The notes under the pieces were generated by a model, which was not told the DNA's origin, searched no databases, and was given only the letters and a program-made list of their open reading frames with translations. Both the position numbers and the translations under genes were made by a program. A DNA stretch of 64,000 nt from Streptomyces sp. Root431 (lineage in GTDB: Bacteria > Actinomycetota > Actinomycetes > Streptomycetales > Streptomycetaceae): assembly GCF_001426585.1 (NCBI RefSeq), contig NZ_LMEI01000008.1, forward strand, positions 118,708 to 182,707, given 5' to 3'. Below, piece by piece: positions 34,926 through 43,844 of the stretch; position 1 is the stretch's first letter, and each line of letters opens with the position of its first letter.

Positions 34926-35672
34926 TTGATCTACGGCGCAATGAAGTTCTCCATCGGAGGGTCCCTGAAGCTTGCCTTCCGGCCCTGGGTCGAGGGATTG
35001 GAGAACATTCCGGCCGAGGGTCCCGCGATCCTGGCGAGCAACCACCTCTCCTTCTCCGACTCCTTCTTCCTCCCCGCTGTCCTGGACCGCAAGGTCACCT
35101 TCATCGCCAAGGCGGAGTACTTCACCTCCCCGGGCGTGAAGGGCAAGCTGACCGCCGCCTTCTTCAAGGGCGTCGGACAGCTCCCGGTCGACCGCTCGGG
35201 GGCCCGCGGCGCCGGCGAGGCGGCGATCAAGGCCGGCATCGAGGTCATCGAGAAGGGCGGGCTCTTCGGGATCTACCCCGAGGGCACCCGCTCGCCGGAC
35301 GGCCGTCTCTACCGGGGCAAGCCCGGCGGTCTCGCGCGCGTGGCCCTGGCCACCGGCGCGCCCGTGATCCCGGTCGCCATGATCGACACGGAGAAGATCC
35401 AGCCGCCCGGCAAGGTCGTCCCCAAGCTGATGCGCCCGGGGATCCGGATCGGCAAGCCGCTGGACTTCACCCGCTACCAGGGCATGGAGGGGGACCGCTT
35501 CATCCTCCGCTCGGTGACCGACGAGGTCATGTACGAGATCATGAAGCTGTCCGGCCAGGAGTACGTCGACATCTACGCGACCGCCGCCAAGCGGCAGATC
35601 GCGGACGCGGAGAAGGCCGCCAAGGAAGCCGTCAAGGCCGAGATCGCCGCTCGGGAAGAGTCCGGCGCGTAA
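34926..35672 (+). CDS. 1-acyl-glycerol-3-phosphate acyltransferase (PlsC-like)
   Basis: 248 aa if started at TTG 34926, which has GGAAGG at 9-nt spacing. The first ATG (34941) has no Shine-Dalgarno, so TTG is preferred though not certain. PlsC motifs: SNHLSFSDSFFLP (HX4D, about 39-51), GVGQLPVDRSGARG, YPEGTRSPDG (about 116-125) and VPVAMI. It transfers an acyl chain in phospholipid synthesis at the membrane. The M. tuberculosis counterpart by position is Rv2182c. It is co-directional with the two-component genes 34 bp on. Confidence 0.92.
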   Translation: MIYGAMKFSIGGSLKLAFRPWVEGLENIPAEGPAILASNHLSFSDSFFLPAVLDRKVTFIAKAEYFTSPGVKGKLTAAFFKGVGQLPVDRSGARGAGEAAIKAGIEVIEKGGLFGIYPEGTRSPDGRLYRGKPGGLARVALATGAPVIPVAMIDTEKIQPPGKVVPKLMRPGIRIGKPLDFTRYQGMEGDRFILRSVTDEVMYEIMKLSGQEYVDIYATAAKRQIADAEKAAKEAVKAEIAAREESGA

Positions 35673-35706
35673 GCACCCCTCAGGGGTGTTCGGGGGTGTG
35701 GGGGAG

Positions 35707-36921
35707 ATGGCCAAGCGCGAGCGTGTCGTGCGCATGTCGGTCGAGCAGCCGCTGTGGCGGGCGCTGACCGGCTACCGGGTGATCACGATGGCCTATGCCG
35801 TCCTGATCTTCGCCTTCGGGTGGGAGCGGTACGAGCGGCCCTGGATCGCCGTCGGCTATCTGACGGTGATGAGCGTCTGGACCCTCGCGACCCTCCCCAG
35901 GGTCGCGAACGCGGCCAGCTGCACCAAGCGCTTTCTGGTCGCCGACCTCACCATCGCCCTCGTCGGCATCCTGCTCACCCCGCTCGCCGACACGCACGCC
36001 CAGACGATCGACGGCCCTACGCTGCCGTCGATATGGACCGCCGGCTCCGTCCTCGCGTATGCCATCAAGGGCGGATGGCGCTGGGCGGGATTCGCCTCCA
36101 CCCTCGTCGCCGCCGCCAACATCGTGGAGCGCGGCCACCCCACCCGGGACACGGTCCACAACGTGCTGCTCGTCTGGGTGGCCTCCATCGCCGTCGGATA
36201 CATCGTCGAGGTCGCCCGCGCCTCCGAGCGCACCCTCGCCCGCGCCCTGGAGATCGAGGCCGCGACCCGGGAGCGGGAGCGGCTCGCCCGCGACATCCAC
36301 GACAGCGTCCTCCAGGTCCTCGCGATGGTGCAGCGGCGCGGAACGGCCCTGGGCGGCGAGGCCGCCGAGCTCGGCCGGATGGCGGGGGAGCAGGAGGTGG
36401 CGCTCCGTACGCTCGTCGCGGGAGGTCTCACCCGGCCCAGCCTGGTCTCGGAGGACGAGTCCGAAGGGGCTGTGGTCCGGGTCGTCGAGGTGGACGACGA
36501 ACCCGACGACGACACCCCCGTCGACCTGCGCCTCCTGCTCGCCCCGCGCGCCGGGGCCCGGGTCACCTTCGCCGAGCCGGGCGCGCCGGTCCTGCTGCCG
36601 CCGCCCGCCGCCCGCGAGCTGGCCGCCGCCGTCGGCGCCGCCCTGGACAATGTCCGGGTGCACGCGGGGGAGGAGGCCCAGGCCTGGATCCTGGTCGAGG
36701 ACTGGACGGACGAGGTGATCGTCACCGTCCGGGACGACGGCCCCGGCATCCCCGAGGGCCGCCTCGCGCAGGCCGAGGGCGAGGGCCGGATGGGCGTCGC
36801 CCTCTCCATCCGGGGCAGACTGCGGGACCTGGGCGGCTCCGCCGAGCTGATCTCGGTCCCGGGGCAGGGCACGGAAGTCGAGTTGAAGGTTCCACGGGGG
36901 AAGGCAGGACAGGAAAGATGA
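35707..36921 (+). CDS. macS: sensor histidine kinase (MacS-like)
   Basis: 404 aa from ATG 35707; in-frame GTGs at 35686/35698 and an ATG at 35734 are alternatives because the Shine-Dalgarno is crowded. Five to six hydrophobic segments (about 20-150) form the sensor. A short linker leads to a HisKA_3 helix: ERERLARDIHDSVLQVLAM (H198). The HATPase_c domain has ALDNVRVHA (N box) and DDGPGIPEGR (G1). It is typical of NarL-partner kinases and overlaps the regulator gene (ATGA). Position and pairing correspond to SCO2121/SCO2120 (MacSR), reported to affect actinorhodin production and morphology in S. coelicolor; the symbol rests on that synteny. Confidence 0.9.
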   Translation: MAKRERVVRMSVEQPLWRALTGYRVITMAYAVLIFAFGWERYERPWIAVGYLTVMSVWTLATLPRVANAASCTKRFLVADLTIALVGILLTPLADTHAQTIDGPTLPSIWTAGSVLAYAIKGGWRWAGFASTLVAAANIVERGHPTRDTVHNVLLVWVASIAVGYIVEVARASERTLARALEIEAATRERERLARDIHDSVLQVLAMVQRRGTALGGEAAELGRMAGEQEVALRTLVAGGLTRPSLVSEDESEGAVVRVVEVDDEPDDDTPVDLRLLLAPRAGARVTFAEPGAPVLLPPPAARELAAAVGAALDNVRVHAGEEAQAWILVEDWTDEVIVTVRDDGPGIPEGRLAQAEGEGRMGVALSIRGRLRDLGGSAELISVPGQGTEVELKVPRGKAGQER

Positions 36922-37604
36922 GCGAGCAGCAGGCCGACCGGCAGCGGATCAGGGTGATGGTCGTCGACGACCATCCGATGTGGCGGGACGCGGTCGCCCG
37001 CGACCTCGCGGAGGCGGGCTTCGACGTGGTCGCCACGGCGGGCGACGGCGAGCAGGCCGTGCGCCGGGCCACCGCGGCCGCCCCCGACGTCCTCGTCCTC
37101 GACCTGAACCTGCCGGTCAAGCCGGGCGTCCAGGTCTGCAAGGAGCTCGTCGGCGCGCACCCCGCGCTGCGGGTCCTCGTCCTCTCGGCGAGCGGCGAGC
37201 ACGCCGACGTCCTGGAGGCGGTCAAGTCCGGTGCCACCGGCTATCTCCTCAAGTCGGCCAGTACGGAGGAGCTGATCGACGCCGTGCGGCGGACGGCCGT
37301 CGGCGACCCCGTCTTCACCCCCGGCCTGGCCGGTCTCGTCCTCGGCGAGTACCGCCGCCTGGCCTCCGAGCCCGCCCCGGCGGCCGGCGGGGACGAGCCG
37401 AAGGCCCCGCAGCTCACCGAGCGCGAGACCGAGGTCCTGCGGCTCGTCGCCAAGGGGCTCAGCTACAAGCAGATCGCCGAGCGCCTGGTGATCTCGCACC
37501 GCACCGTCCAGAACCACGTGCAGAACACGCTCGGCAAGCTCCAGCTCCACAACCGGGTCGAGCTCGTCCGGTACGCCATCGAGCGCGGGCTCGACGACGC
37601 CTGA
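36918..37604 (+). CDS. macR: NarL/LuxR-family response regulator (MacR-like)
   Basis: 228 aa; start codon overlaps the kinase stop. The receiver domain has VVDDHPMW (acidic pair), the phospho-acceptor in LVLDLNLP (D62), VLSASGEH (Ser/Thr) and YLLKSAS (Lys). After an Ala/Pro linker the LuxR-type HTH is LTEREVLRLV-like (TERETEVLRLVAKGLSYKQ) with SHRTVQNHVQNTLGKLQ as the recognition region. It should be a transcription factor activated by the adjacent kinase. No obvious dyad of its own is seen directly upstream of the kinase gene. Confidence 0.92.
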   Translation: MSEQQADRQRIRVMVVDDHPMWRDAVARDLAEAGFDVVATAGDGEQAVRRATAAAPDVLVLDLNLPVKPGVQVCKELVGAHPALRVLVLSASGEHADVLEAVKSGATGYLLKSASTEELIDAVRRTAVGDPVFTPGLAGLVLGEYRRLASEPAPAAGGDEPKAPQLTERETEVLRLVAKGLSYKQIAERLVISHRTVQNHVQNTLGKLQLHNRVELVRYAIERGLDDA

Positions 37605-37718
37605 GCCGCGTCCGGTACCGGGCGCGGTGACGTGAGGGGCCGTATATTCGCGATATTCGTCCATGTTTCGCGCGTATGCGGCCCATCGCCGTTTCGAGAC
37701 CGTTTCGAGGGGAAGCTC

Positions 37719-38720
37719 GTGGAAATCCTGGCATTCGGCGTACAGGCGGACGAGAAGCCTCTGATCGAGAAGGCCTTCGAGGGACATCACGACGTCCGCT
37801 GCCTCGGCGTGTTCCTCACCGAGGACACCGCGCCCATCGCGGCCGGCTACGAGGTCATCTCGACCAGCGTCAACGCCAGCCTCGACCACAAGGTCCTGCA
37901 GACCCTCGCCGCCGGCGGCACCCAGATGATCGCCCAGCGCTCCACGGGCTTCAACAACATCGACCTGGAGGTCGCCGAGCGCCTCGGCCTCACCGTCGCC
38001 CGCGTCTCGTACTACTCCCCCTACTCCGTCGCCGAGTTCGCCTGGACGCTCGCGATGGCCGTCAACCGCCGGATCGTCCGCGCCTCCAACCGGACCCGCG
38101 ACTTCGACTTCCGCCTCGACGGGCTGATGGGCCGCGACCTGCGGGGCCGTACCGTCGGCGTCCTCGGCACCGGCAAGATCGGCGAGGCCTTCACGCGGAT
38201 CGCCCACGGCTTCGGCATGAACCTGCTCGGCTGGGACGTCGCCGAGAACCCCGCCTGCGTGGGCCTCGGCATGAAGTACGTCGAGAAGGAACGGCTCTTC
38301 GCCGAGGCGGACCTCATCAGCCTGCACGTGCCGCTGCTCCCGGCCACCCACCACATCATCGACGCCGCCGCCCTCCGGGCCATGAAGGACGACGTCATCC
38401 TGGTGAACTCCAGCCGCGGCGGACTCGTCGACACGGAGGCCCTCGTCGCCGAGCTCAGGACCGGCCGCTTCACCGGTGTCGGCCTGGACGTGTACGAGGC
38501 GGAGGCCGGGCTCTTCTTCCTCGACAGGTCCCTGGAGGCCGTCGACGACGACACCCTGGCCCGCCTGGTCACCTTCCCGAACGTGGTGGTCACCTCCCAC
38601 CAGGCGTACTACACGGTCGACGCGGTGGGCCAGATCATCGACACCACCGTCCAGAACGTCCTCGACTACATCGCAGGCCGGCGCAGCGAGAACGTCCTGG
38701 TACCGAGGCCTTCCCCGTAG
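37719..38720 (+). CDS. D-2-hydroxyacid dehydrogenase (D-lactate dehydrogenase-like)
   Basis: 333 aa from GTG 37719 with GAGGGGAAG upstream. The NAD loop is VGVLGTGKIGEAF (about 144-156). Catalytic residues are in NSSRGGLVD (Arg), DVYEAEAG (Glu) and TSHQAYYT (His). The arrangement and length match fermentative D-lactate dehydrogenases (LdhA type) rather than phosphoglycerate dehydrogenases. It would reduce pyruvate or a related keto acid. It ends only 6 bp from the stop of the convergent anthranilate synthase gene, leaving no room for an intergenic terminator. Confidence 0.92.
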   Translation: MEILAFGVQADEKPLIEKAFEGHHDVRCLGVFLTEDTAPIAAGYEVISTSVNASLDHKVLQTLAAGGTQMIAQRSTGFNNIDLEVAERLGLTVARVSYYSPYSVAEFAWTLAMAVNRRIVRASNRTRDFDFRLDGLMGRDLRGRTVGVLGTGKIGEAFTRIAHGFGMNLLGWDVAENPACVGLGMKYVEKERLFAEADLISLHVPLLPATHHIIDAAALRAMKDDVILVNSSRGGLVDTEALVAELRTGRFTGVGLDVYEAEAGLFFLDRSLEAVDDDTLARLVTFPNVVVTSHQAYYTVDAVGQIIDTTVQNVLDYIAGRRSENVLVPRPSP

Positions 38721-38726
38721 TCCCTG

Positions 38727-40601
38727 CTAGACGAGGACTCCGGCCAGGAGCGAGGCCGTCAGGGCCGCCCCCTCCATCGTCAGGACCGACTCGGGGTGGA
38801 ACTGGACGCCCGCGAAGCCCGGTCCGCGCAGCGCGTGGACCTCGCCCGTCTCCACGTCCCGGCTGACCTCGATCCGGTGCAGGGCGAGCTCGGTCGCCGC
38901 CCGGTCGTCGCAGCGGGCCGTGAAGCTGTTGTAGAAGCCGACGGTCCGCTCCTGCCCGAAGAGGTCGATCCGCACCTGGGCCCCCTGGAACGGGGTCCGC
39001 TTGCGGACGATCTCCAGGCCCAGCTCGGCCGCGATCAGCTCGTGCCCCAGGCACACCCCGAGCAGACCGTGCCGGTGGTCCCGCACCAGCTCCGCCGTCA
39101 GACCGCGCAGGAAGCGCATCTTCGGGTCGGCGGCGTCCGCCGGATCGCCAGGACCGGGTCCGAGCACGACCGGCCCCTCGTGGGCGAGCGCCAGCTCCCG
39201 CAGCCCCGGCTCGTCGTAGCGGAGCACCGACACCTCAAGGCCCGAGGAGCGCAGGACGTGCGCGAGCATCGCCGTGAACGTGTCCTCGGCGTCGATCACC
39301 AGGGCATGACCGGACAGCTCCGCCGACCTCACCTGCATCTTCAGCCAGAACGGCGCGAGATCGGCCCGCCGCGCGTCCAGGGCCGCCCGTACGCGCGGAT
39401 CGTCCGCGAGCCGGGCCGGCGCCGGGTCGGCGGCGGTGTCGACCGGCCGGCCCTCCCGCACGCCGAGCGCGGTGAGCACCCCGGCGGCCTTCGCGTGGGT
39501 CTCGGCGACCTCGCCGGCCGGGTCCGAGTGCCGGACGAGCGTCGCGCCGACCGGCACCCTCAGCTTCCCGTCCGAGGAGATGTCGGCGGTCCGGATCAGA
39601 ATGGGCGAGTCCAGCGTCTGCGCCCCGCTCTCGTCCGTACCGAGCAGCGCGAGCGCCCCCGCGTAGTAGCCGCGCCCACCGGCCTCGTGACGCTCGATCA
39701 CCCGGCAGGCGTTCTGCACCGGCGAGCCCGTCACGGTCGCGGCGAACATCGTCTCCCGCAGCACCTCCCGCACGTCGAGGGTGGAGCGCCCCCGCAACTC
39801 GTACTCGGTGTGCGCGAGATGGGCCATCTCCTTCAGACGCGGGCCGATCACGACCCCGCCCATGTCGCCCACCGTGCACATCATCTTGAGCTCCTCGTCC
39901 ACCACCATGGAGAGCTCCTCGGTCTCCTTGCGGTCGGCGAGGAAGGCCAGCAGGTCCTCGGGGGTCGGGGCGGCCCCGGCCGGGTAGCGGTACGTGCCGC
40001 TGATCGGGTTCATCACGACCGTGCCGCCCGACATCCGCACGTGCACCTCCGGGCTCGCCCCGACGAGCGTCCGGTCGCCGGTGTGCACGACGAACGTCCA
40101 GTACGCGCCCCGCTCGCCCGCGAGGAGCCGCCGGAACAGGGCGAGGGCGTCGGCCCGCCCGAAGCCCGGGATCTCACCCGTGTACGTCCGCCGGATGACG
40201 AAGTTCGCGCCCTCGCCCGAGCCGATCTCCTCCTCGATGACCCGCCGCACGGTCCCGGCGTACTCCTCGTCGGAGACGTCGAACCGGCCGCCCTCGACGG
40301 TCACGTCGTGCGCGGGCAGCTGCCGCAGGGCCTCCGCGAGCGGCAGCTCGTACGTCTCGTCGGCGACGAGCACGGAGAGCGGGGTGCCGTCGTCCCGCAC
40401 GTCGAAGCCGCGCTCCCGGATCTGCCGGAAGGGCACGAGCGCGAGCGTCGGCAGCGGGCCCACGGGCAGCTCGGCGAGGCGCTCGGCCTCGTGGACCCGG
40501 CCGATCAGCACCTCGACGGTGTCGTGGTCACGGCCGGGGGTGCGCCTGCGCAGCAGCGCGAACGGCGGGCAGGAGGGGTCGAGGAGGCGGGAGAGGTCCA
40601 T
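38727..40601 (-). CDS. trpEG: fused anthranilate synthase (TrpE-TrpG)
   Basis: 624 aa from ATG 40601 with GGAAGGAA upstream. The TrpE-like chorismate-binding part spans about 1-415: NPISGTYRYP (about 198-207), ETEELSMVVDEELKMM, GSPVQNACRVIERHE and GKLRVPVGATLVRHSDP. The class I glutamine amidotransferase part spans about 430-624: GPGPGDP, GVCLGHELIA (nucleophile C517) and HPES (H602, E604). It converts chorismate and glutamine to anthranilate in one chain, as in the trpEG protein of S. venezuelae. Expression is preceded by a leader peptide with three Trp codons and an attenuator hairpin, both on the same strand. Confidence 0.96.
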   Translation of the reverse strand: MDLSRLLDPSCPPFALLRRRTPGRDHDTVEVLIGRVHEAERLAELPVGPLPTLALVPFRQIRERGFDVRDDGTPLSVLVADETYELPLAEALRQLPAHDVTVEGGRFDVSDEEYAGTVRRVIEEEIGSGEGANFVIRRTYTGEIPGFGRADALALFRRLLAGERGAYWTFVVHTGDRTLVGASPEVHVRMSGGTVVMNPISGTYRYPAGAAPTPEDLLAFLADRKETEELSMVVDEELKMMCTVGDMGGVVIGPRLKEMAHLAHTEYELRGRSTLDVREVLRETMFAATVTGSPVQNACRVIERHEAGGRGYYAGALALLGTDESGAQTLDSPILIRTADISSDGKLRVPVGATLVRHSDPAGEVAETHAKAAGVLTALGVREGRPVDTAADPAPARLADDPRVRAALDARRADLAPFWLKMQVRSAELSGHALVIDAEDTFTAMLAHVLRSSGLEVSVLRYDEPGLRELALAHEGPVVLGPGPGDPADAADPKMRFLRGLTAELVRDHRHGLLGVCLGHELIAAELGLEIVRKRTPFQGAQVRIDLFGQERTVGFYNSFTARCDDRAATELALHRIEVSRDVETGEVHALRGPGFAGVQFHPESVLTMEGAALTASLLAGVLV

Positions 40602-40655
40602 GGGGCGTGTCGTTCCTTCCGAGGGGGAGTGCGGAGAGGAACGGCCCGGGTACGA

Positions 40656-40682
40656 GAAAAGGCCGCCCCTCGGGCGGCCTTC
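40656..40682 (-). terminator. trp attenuator (intrinsic terminator)
   Basis: Read on the minus strand, AAGGCCGCCC-GAG-GGGCGGCCTT is followed by TTCTC. The 5' arm (GGCCGCC) can alternatively pair with GGCGGCC inside the end of the leader peptide ORF (plus-strand 40713-40719), giving the antiterminator. It lies between the leader ORF and the structural gene. Confidence 0.88.
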
Positions 40683-40706
40683 GCGTGTCAGTCGGTGTAC
40701 GCGCGA

Positions 40707-40763
40707 TCAGTGGGCCGCCGGATGAGCGGTCCACCACCAGTTCTGGATCTGCGGCGCGAACAT
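40707..40763 (-). CDS. trpL: trp leader peptide (18 aa, three consecutive Trp codons)
   Basis: ATG 40763 to TGA 40707 encodes MFAPQIQNWWWTAHPAAH. The TGG TGG TGG run is where the ribosome stalls when charged tRNA-Trp is scarce. That would uncover the GGCGGCC segment for antiterminator pairing and allow read-through into the anthranilate synthase gene 106 bp on. This mechanism has been described for the S. venezuelae anthranilate synthase gene. The ORF is only 18 codons but its content and position are decisive. Confidence 0.92.
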   Translation of the reverse strand: MFAPQIQNWWWTAHPAAH

Positions 40764-40801
40764 GCGAGCACTGTAACCCAGCGGGGAGACGACGGGCCAC
40801 G

Positions 40802-40848
40802 AAAACGGGGCCCGGTCCGCACCGTGGACGGTGCGAGCCGGGCCCCGT
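40802..40848 (-). terminator. terminator after the amidase gene
   Basis: On the minus strand, ACGGGGCCCGG plus CGCACCGT pair with ACGGTGCG plus CCGGGCCCCGT and are followed by TTTTC. It lies between the end of the amidase gene (40865) and the trp leader. Confidence 0.85.
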
Positions 40849-40864
40849 GGGCGTGCAGACCCGA

Positions 40865-43690
40865 TCAGACGATCAGGTTGTAGATGCCCCAGCCACCACC
40901 GACGCGGACGCGGGTGGCGTACGGGTTCGGGTAGCCGTTCGTGTTCTTGTAGAACCACAGGTCGCCGGCGGCATCCCGGGCGATCAGGTCAGGCTTGCCG
41001 TCGAGGTCGAGGTCGCTCGGGCCGACCATGACGTTGTAGGCGTTCCAGCCGCCGCCGACCTGGCCGCGGGTGGCGAACGGGTTCGGGGAGCCGCCCGTGT
41101 TCTTGTACAGCCAGAGCACGCCGGTCTTGTCGCGGGCGATCAGGTCGGGCTTGCCGTCCCCGGTCATGTCACCGGTGCTGATCAGCTCGTTGTAGATGTT
41201 CCAGCCGCCGCCGACCCGGACGCGGGTCGCGAAGGGGTTCGGGGAGGCACCCGTGTTCGTGTACAGCCACAGGACGCCGGTCTTGTCGCGGGCGATCAGG
41301 TCCGGCCGGCCGTCGGCGTTCATGTCGCGAGCGCCGAGGAGCTTGTCGTAGATGTTCCAGCCACTGCCGACCCGAAGGCGGCTCGCGAACGGCGCGGAGG
41401 CGTTTCCGGTGCCCTTGTAGTACCAGAGCACGCCGTCCTTGTCCCGGGCGACGGCGTCACCGGTGCCGTCGGCACGGAGAGCGGTCATGGGGGCGATCGT
41501 GTTGTACGCACCCCAGCCGGGTCCGACCTTGTACCGGCTCAGGAACGCGCCCTTGCCGGTGCCCTGGTACTGCCAGAGGACACCGGAGGCGTCACGGGCG
41601 AGGAGGTTGTAGCGGTTGTTCGTGGCGACGGGGGCCTTCGTCGCCACCTCCTTGATGTCGGAGGCCTTCACCCACGCCAGGCGGTGGTTGTAGCGGATCG
41701 GGACGAAGAGGTTGGTCTTCCCCACGACCCGGGTGCCGTCGACGTTGAACGCACTGGAGTAGTAGTCGCCCGCCACGGCGTCACCGGCCTTGGTGTACAG
41801 CTGGTCGGCCGGGAGGCTGTACTTCGTCAGCGACGCGCTGTTGCTCGCCTGGACCGGGACACCGGTGCCCGTGTAGGCGGCGTCCTCGGGGTAGGCGCGG
41901 CCGTAGACCGGGATCGAGGCAGCGCCGTCCTTGGCGGTGATCGCCGTCTTCACGCCCACGGGGGCCGTGTACTGGCCGCCGGGGTTGTAGAACCAGGCCT
42001 TCTTGCCGCCGTACCAGATGGCGGTCCAGTCGGTCTTCGACTCGGCGACGACGTGGGTGCTGCCGGCCGTCACCTTGTTCGCCCAGTTGGAACCGTACTG
42101 CCAGCCCGCCGAGAAGTACGGGTCGGTCAGCGCCTTGGTCTGGTCGGCCACGGGCTCCGAGTAGAGGTAGCCGAAGTTGACCGGCAGCGGGACGGTCGTC
42201 TTGGTGACCCACTGGTCGTTGACCAGCTCCGTGTACTTCATGGCCTGCTGGTTGGCCGAGGTGAACGGCGGGACGATCCGCACCAACTGCCCGGCCTGGA
42301 GGAGGCCGCCCGCGCCACCTGCGCCGGTGGGGGCGCCGAGCAGCTTCATGAAGTGGTTCCAGTCCCAGAACGGGCCCGCGTCCCAGTGGTCCTGGACCTT
42401 GCTGTCCAGAACGCTCGGCACCTCGTCGTGGCCGATGATGTGCTCGCGGTCCAGCGGGATGGAGAACTTCGCGGCCAGGTACTTCACGAGGGCGGCGGAG
42501 GACTCGTACTCCGGCTCGGTGTACCAGCCGGCGTCGCCCTTGATGGCGTAGCCCTCGTGCTCGACGCCGACCGAGTGCATGTTCACGGTCTTGTTGCCCG
42601 CGTGGAACGCCTCGTTCTTGGTCTCGACCATCTGGGTCACGCGACCGTCGGCACGCACGATGTAGTGCGCGCTCGCCCACTTCCCAGGGGTCTTGAAGAC
42701 GTTCACAGCAGCGTCGTGGCTGCCCTCGATGTCGTGGATGACGATCTGGCGGATGTCGAAGCCGCCGGTGCCGTTCGCGGTGCGGCTCGCGATGTTGTAG
42801 TTGCCGTCATTCTCCGAGTACAGCGCGGGGATGAACGTGCAGGCCACGGTCGTCGGGCACTCGGCCGCCGGAGTCTCGGTCGTGCTCGCGAACCCGGCCG
42901 CCAGCGGCACGTTCGCCGGCTTGACCGGCTCCACCGACGGGTCCGCCGGCAGGACGACCTGCTCGCCGTCCACAGTGAGCTCCTGCTCACCCGTCCTGAT
43001 CGACTCGAAGACGCGCTTTGCGAACTGATCGGCGCCCTTGCGGTCCTCCGACTGGCTGTAGCGGGCCACGGCCGGGTACCAGGCACCCGGGTCGTCGGAC
43101 AGCTCGGCGCCGGCCTGCTTCTGGTACTCGGCGAGAAGCGCCGCACCGGCCCGGATGGAAGCGGCGGTGTCGTTCTGGACGGAGTCGGTCGAGCTGTCGA
43201 TCAGCTCTGCGGCCTTGTCCAGGGTGTGCAGCTTCGGGTCGTCGGTGTCGACCGTCGTCCCGGCGACGGGAGCCAGCGCCTTCTTCTTGTCGATCTTCTT
43301 GTCGATCGACGGGTCGCCCGTGCCGTTCACGAGGTGGTGGAGCAGTTCCTCGCTCGCGTCGTCCGCGATGTCCTCCGGGTCGACCTTCGTCAGCCCCATG
43401 ACGTTGTACGCGCCGGTCGTGCTCGGCTGCCCGTCGTGCGACTCCCACCGCGTCTGCCGGTACGACACCGCCATCAGCACGCTCTGCGGCACATCGAACT
43501 CGCGCGCCGCGTTTGCGAACTGCGACTGGAGGGAAACATCCCCGGCAGCCGCCTTCGCGTCGCCCGTCGCGCCGAGGAGGTTCGGCGACGCGACCGCGAT
43601 GGTGCCGATCGTGGCCGTGGCGACGACCGCTGCCGCCGCTCCGTACAAGAGTCGTTTCTTCTTGCGGTCCCTGCGGTGCCCTTGGGTCAC
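40865..43690 (-). CDS. secreted PGRP-type N-acetylmuramoyl-L-alanine amidase with FG-GAP repeats
   Basis: 941 aa from GTG 43690; other in-frame GTGs are close. Basic N-terminus (HRRDRKKKR) and one hydrophobic segment (about 15-38) form a signal peptide or anchor. About 50-210 resembles a goose-lysozyme/SLT-like helical domain (QFANAAREFDVPQSVLMAV). An amidase_2/PGRP domain (about 285-450) follows: QIVIHDIEGS (zinc His), ASAHYIVRADG, NMHSVGVEHEGY (His) and REHIIGHDEVP (His, Asp-linked). Then comes an SH3-like region. The C-terminus has about five FG-GAP/VCBS-like repeats of about 52 aa (for example DGRPDLIARDKTGVLWLY) with Asp/Asn calcium loops. It would cleave the glycan-peptide amide bond of peptidoglycan outside the cell; the beta-propeller-like repeats likely bind wall or ligand. 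Confidence 0.93.
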   Translation of the reverse strand: MTQGHRRDRKKKRLLYGAAAAVVATATIGTIAVASPNLLGATGDAKAAAGDVSLQSQFANAAREFDVPQSVLMAVSYRQTRWESHDGQPSTTGAYNVMGLTKVDPEDIADDASEELLHHLVNGTGDPSIDKKIDKKKALAPVAGTTVDTDDPKLHTLDKAAELIDSSTDSVQNDTAASIRAGAALLAEYQKQAGAELSDDPGAWYPAVARYSQSEDRKGADQFAKRVFESIRTGEQELTVDGEQVVLPADPSVEPVKPANVPLAAGFASTTETPAAECPTTVACTFIPALYSENDGNYNIASRTANGTGGFDIRQIVIHDIEGSHDAAVNVFKTPGKWASAHYIVRADGRVTQMVETKNEAFHAGNKTVNMHSVGVEHEGYAIKGDAGWYTEPEYESSAALVKYLAAKFSIPLDREHIIGHDEVPSVLDSKVQDHWDAGPFWDWNHFMKLLGAPTGAGGAGGLLQAGQLVRIVPPFTSANQQAMKYTELVNDQWVTKTTVPLPVNFGYLYSEPVADQTKALTDPYFSAGWQYGSNWANKVTAGSTHVVAESKTDWTAIWYGGKKAWFYNPGGQYTAPVGVKTAITAKDGAASIPVYGRAYPEDAAYTGTGVPVQASNSASLTKYSLPADQLYTKAGDAVAGDYYSSAFNVDGTRVVGKTNLFVPIRYNHRLAWVKASDIKEVATKAPVATNNRYNLLARDASGVLWQYQGTGKGAFLSRYKVGPGWGAYNTIAPMTALRADGTGDAVARDKDGVLWYYKGTGNASAPFASRLRVGSGWNIYDKLLGARDMNADGRPDLIARDKTGVLWLYTNTGASPNPFATRVRVGGGWNIYNELISTGDMTGDGKPDLIARDKTGVLWLYKNTGGSPNPFATRGQVGGGWNAYNVMVGPSDLDLDGKPDLIARDAAGDLWFYKNTNGYPNPYATRVRVGGGWGIYNLIV

Positions 43691-43844
43691 GCCCACCCCT
43701 GTGGTTCGACTGTCAACTTGTGAAACGGGCCAGAGGGTAACACCGCCCGAAGGCGTGAACATTGACGGCAGACATTTCGGGCGCCCGTCTCAGCCACTGG
43801 GCAGGGGGACGAGATCGGGCGAAGGACCCCGTAGTGTTGTGCGC

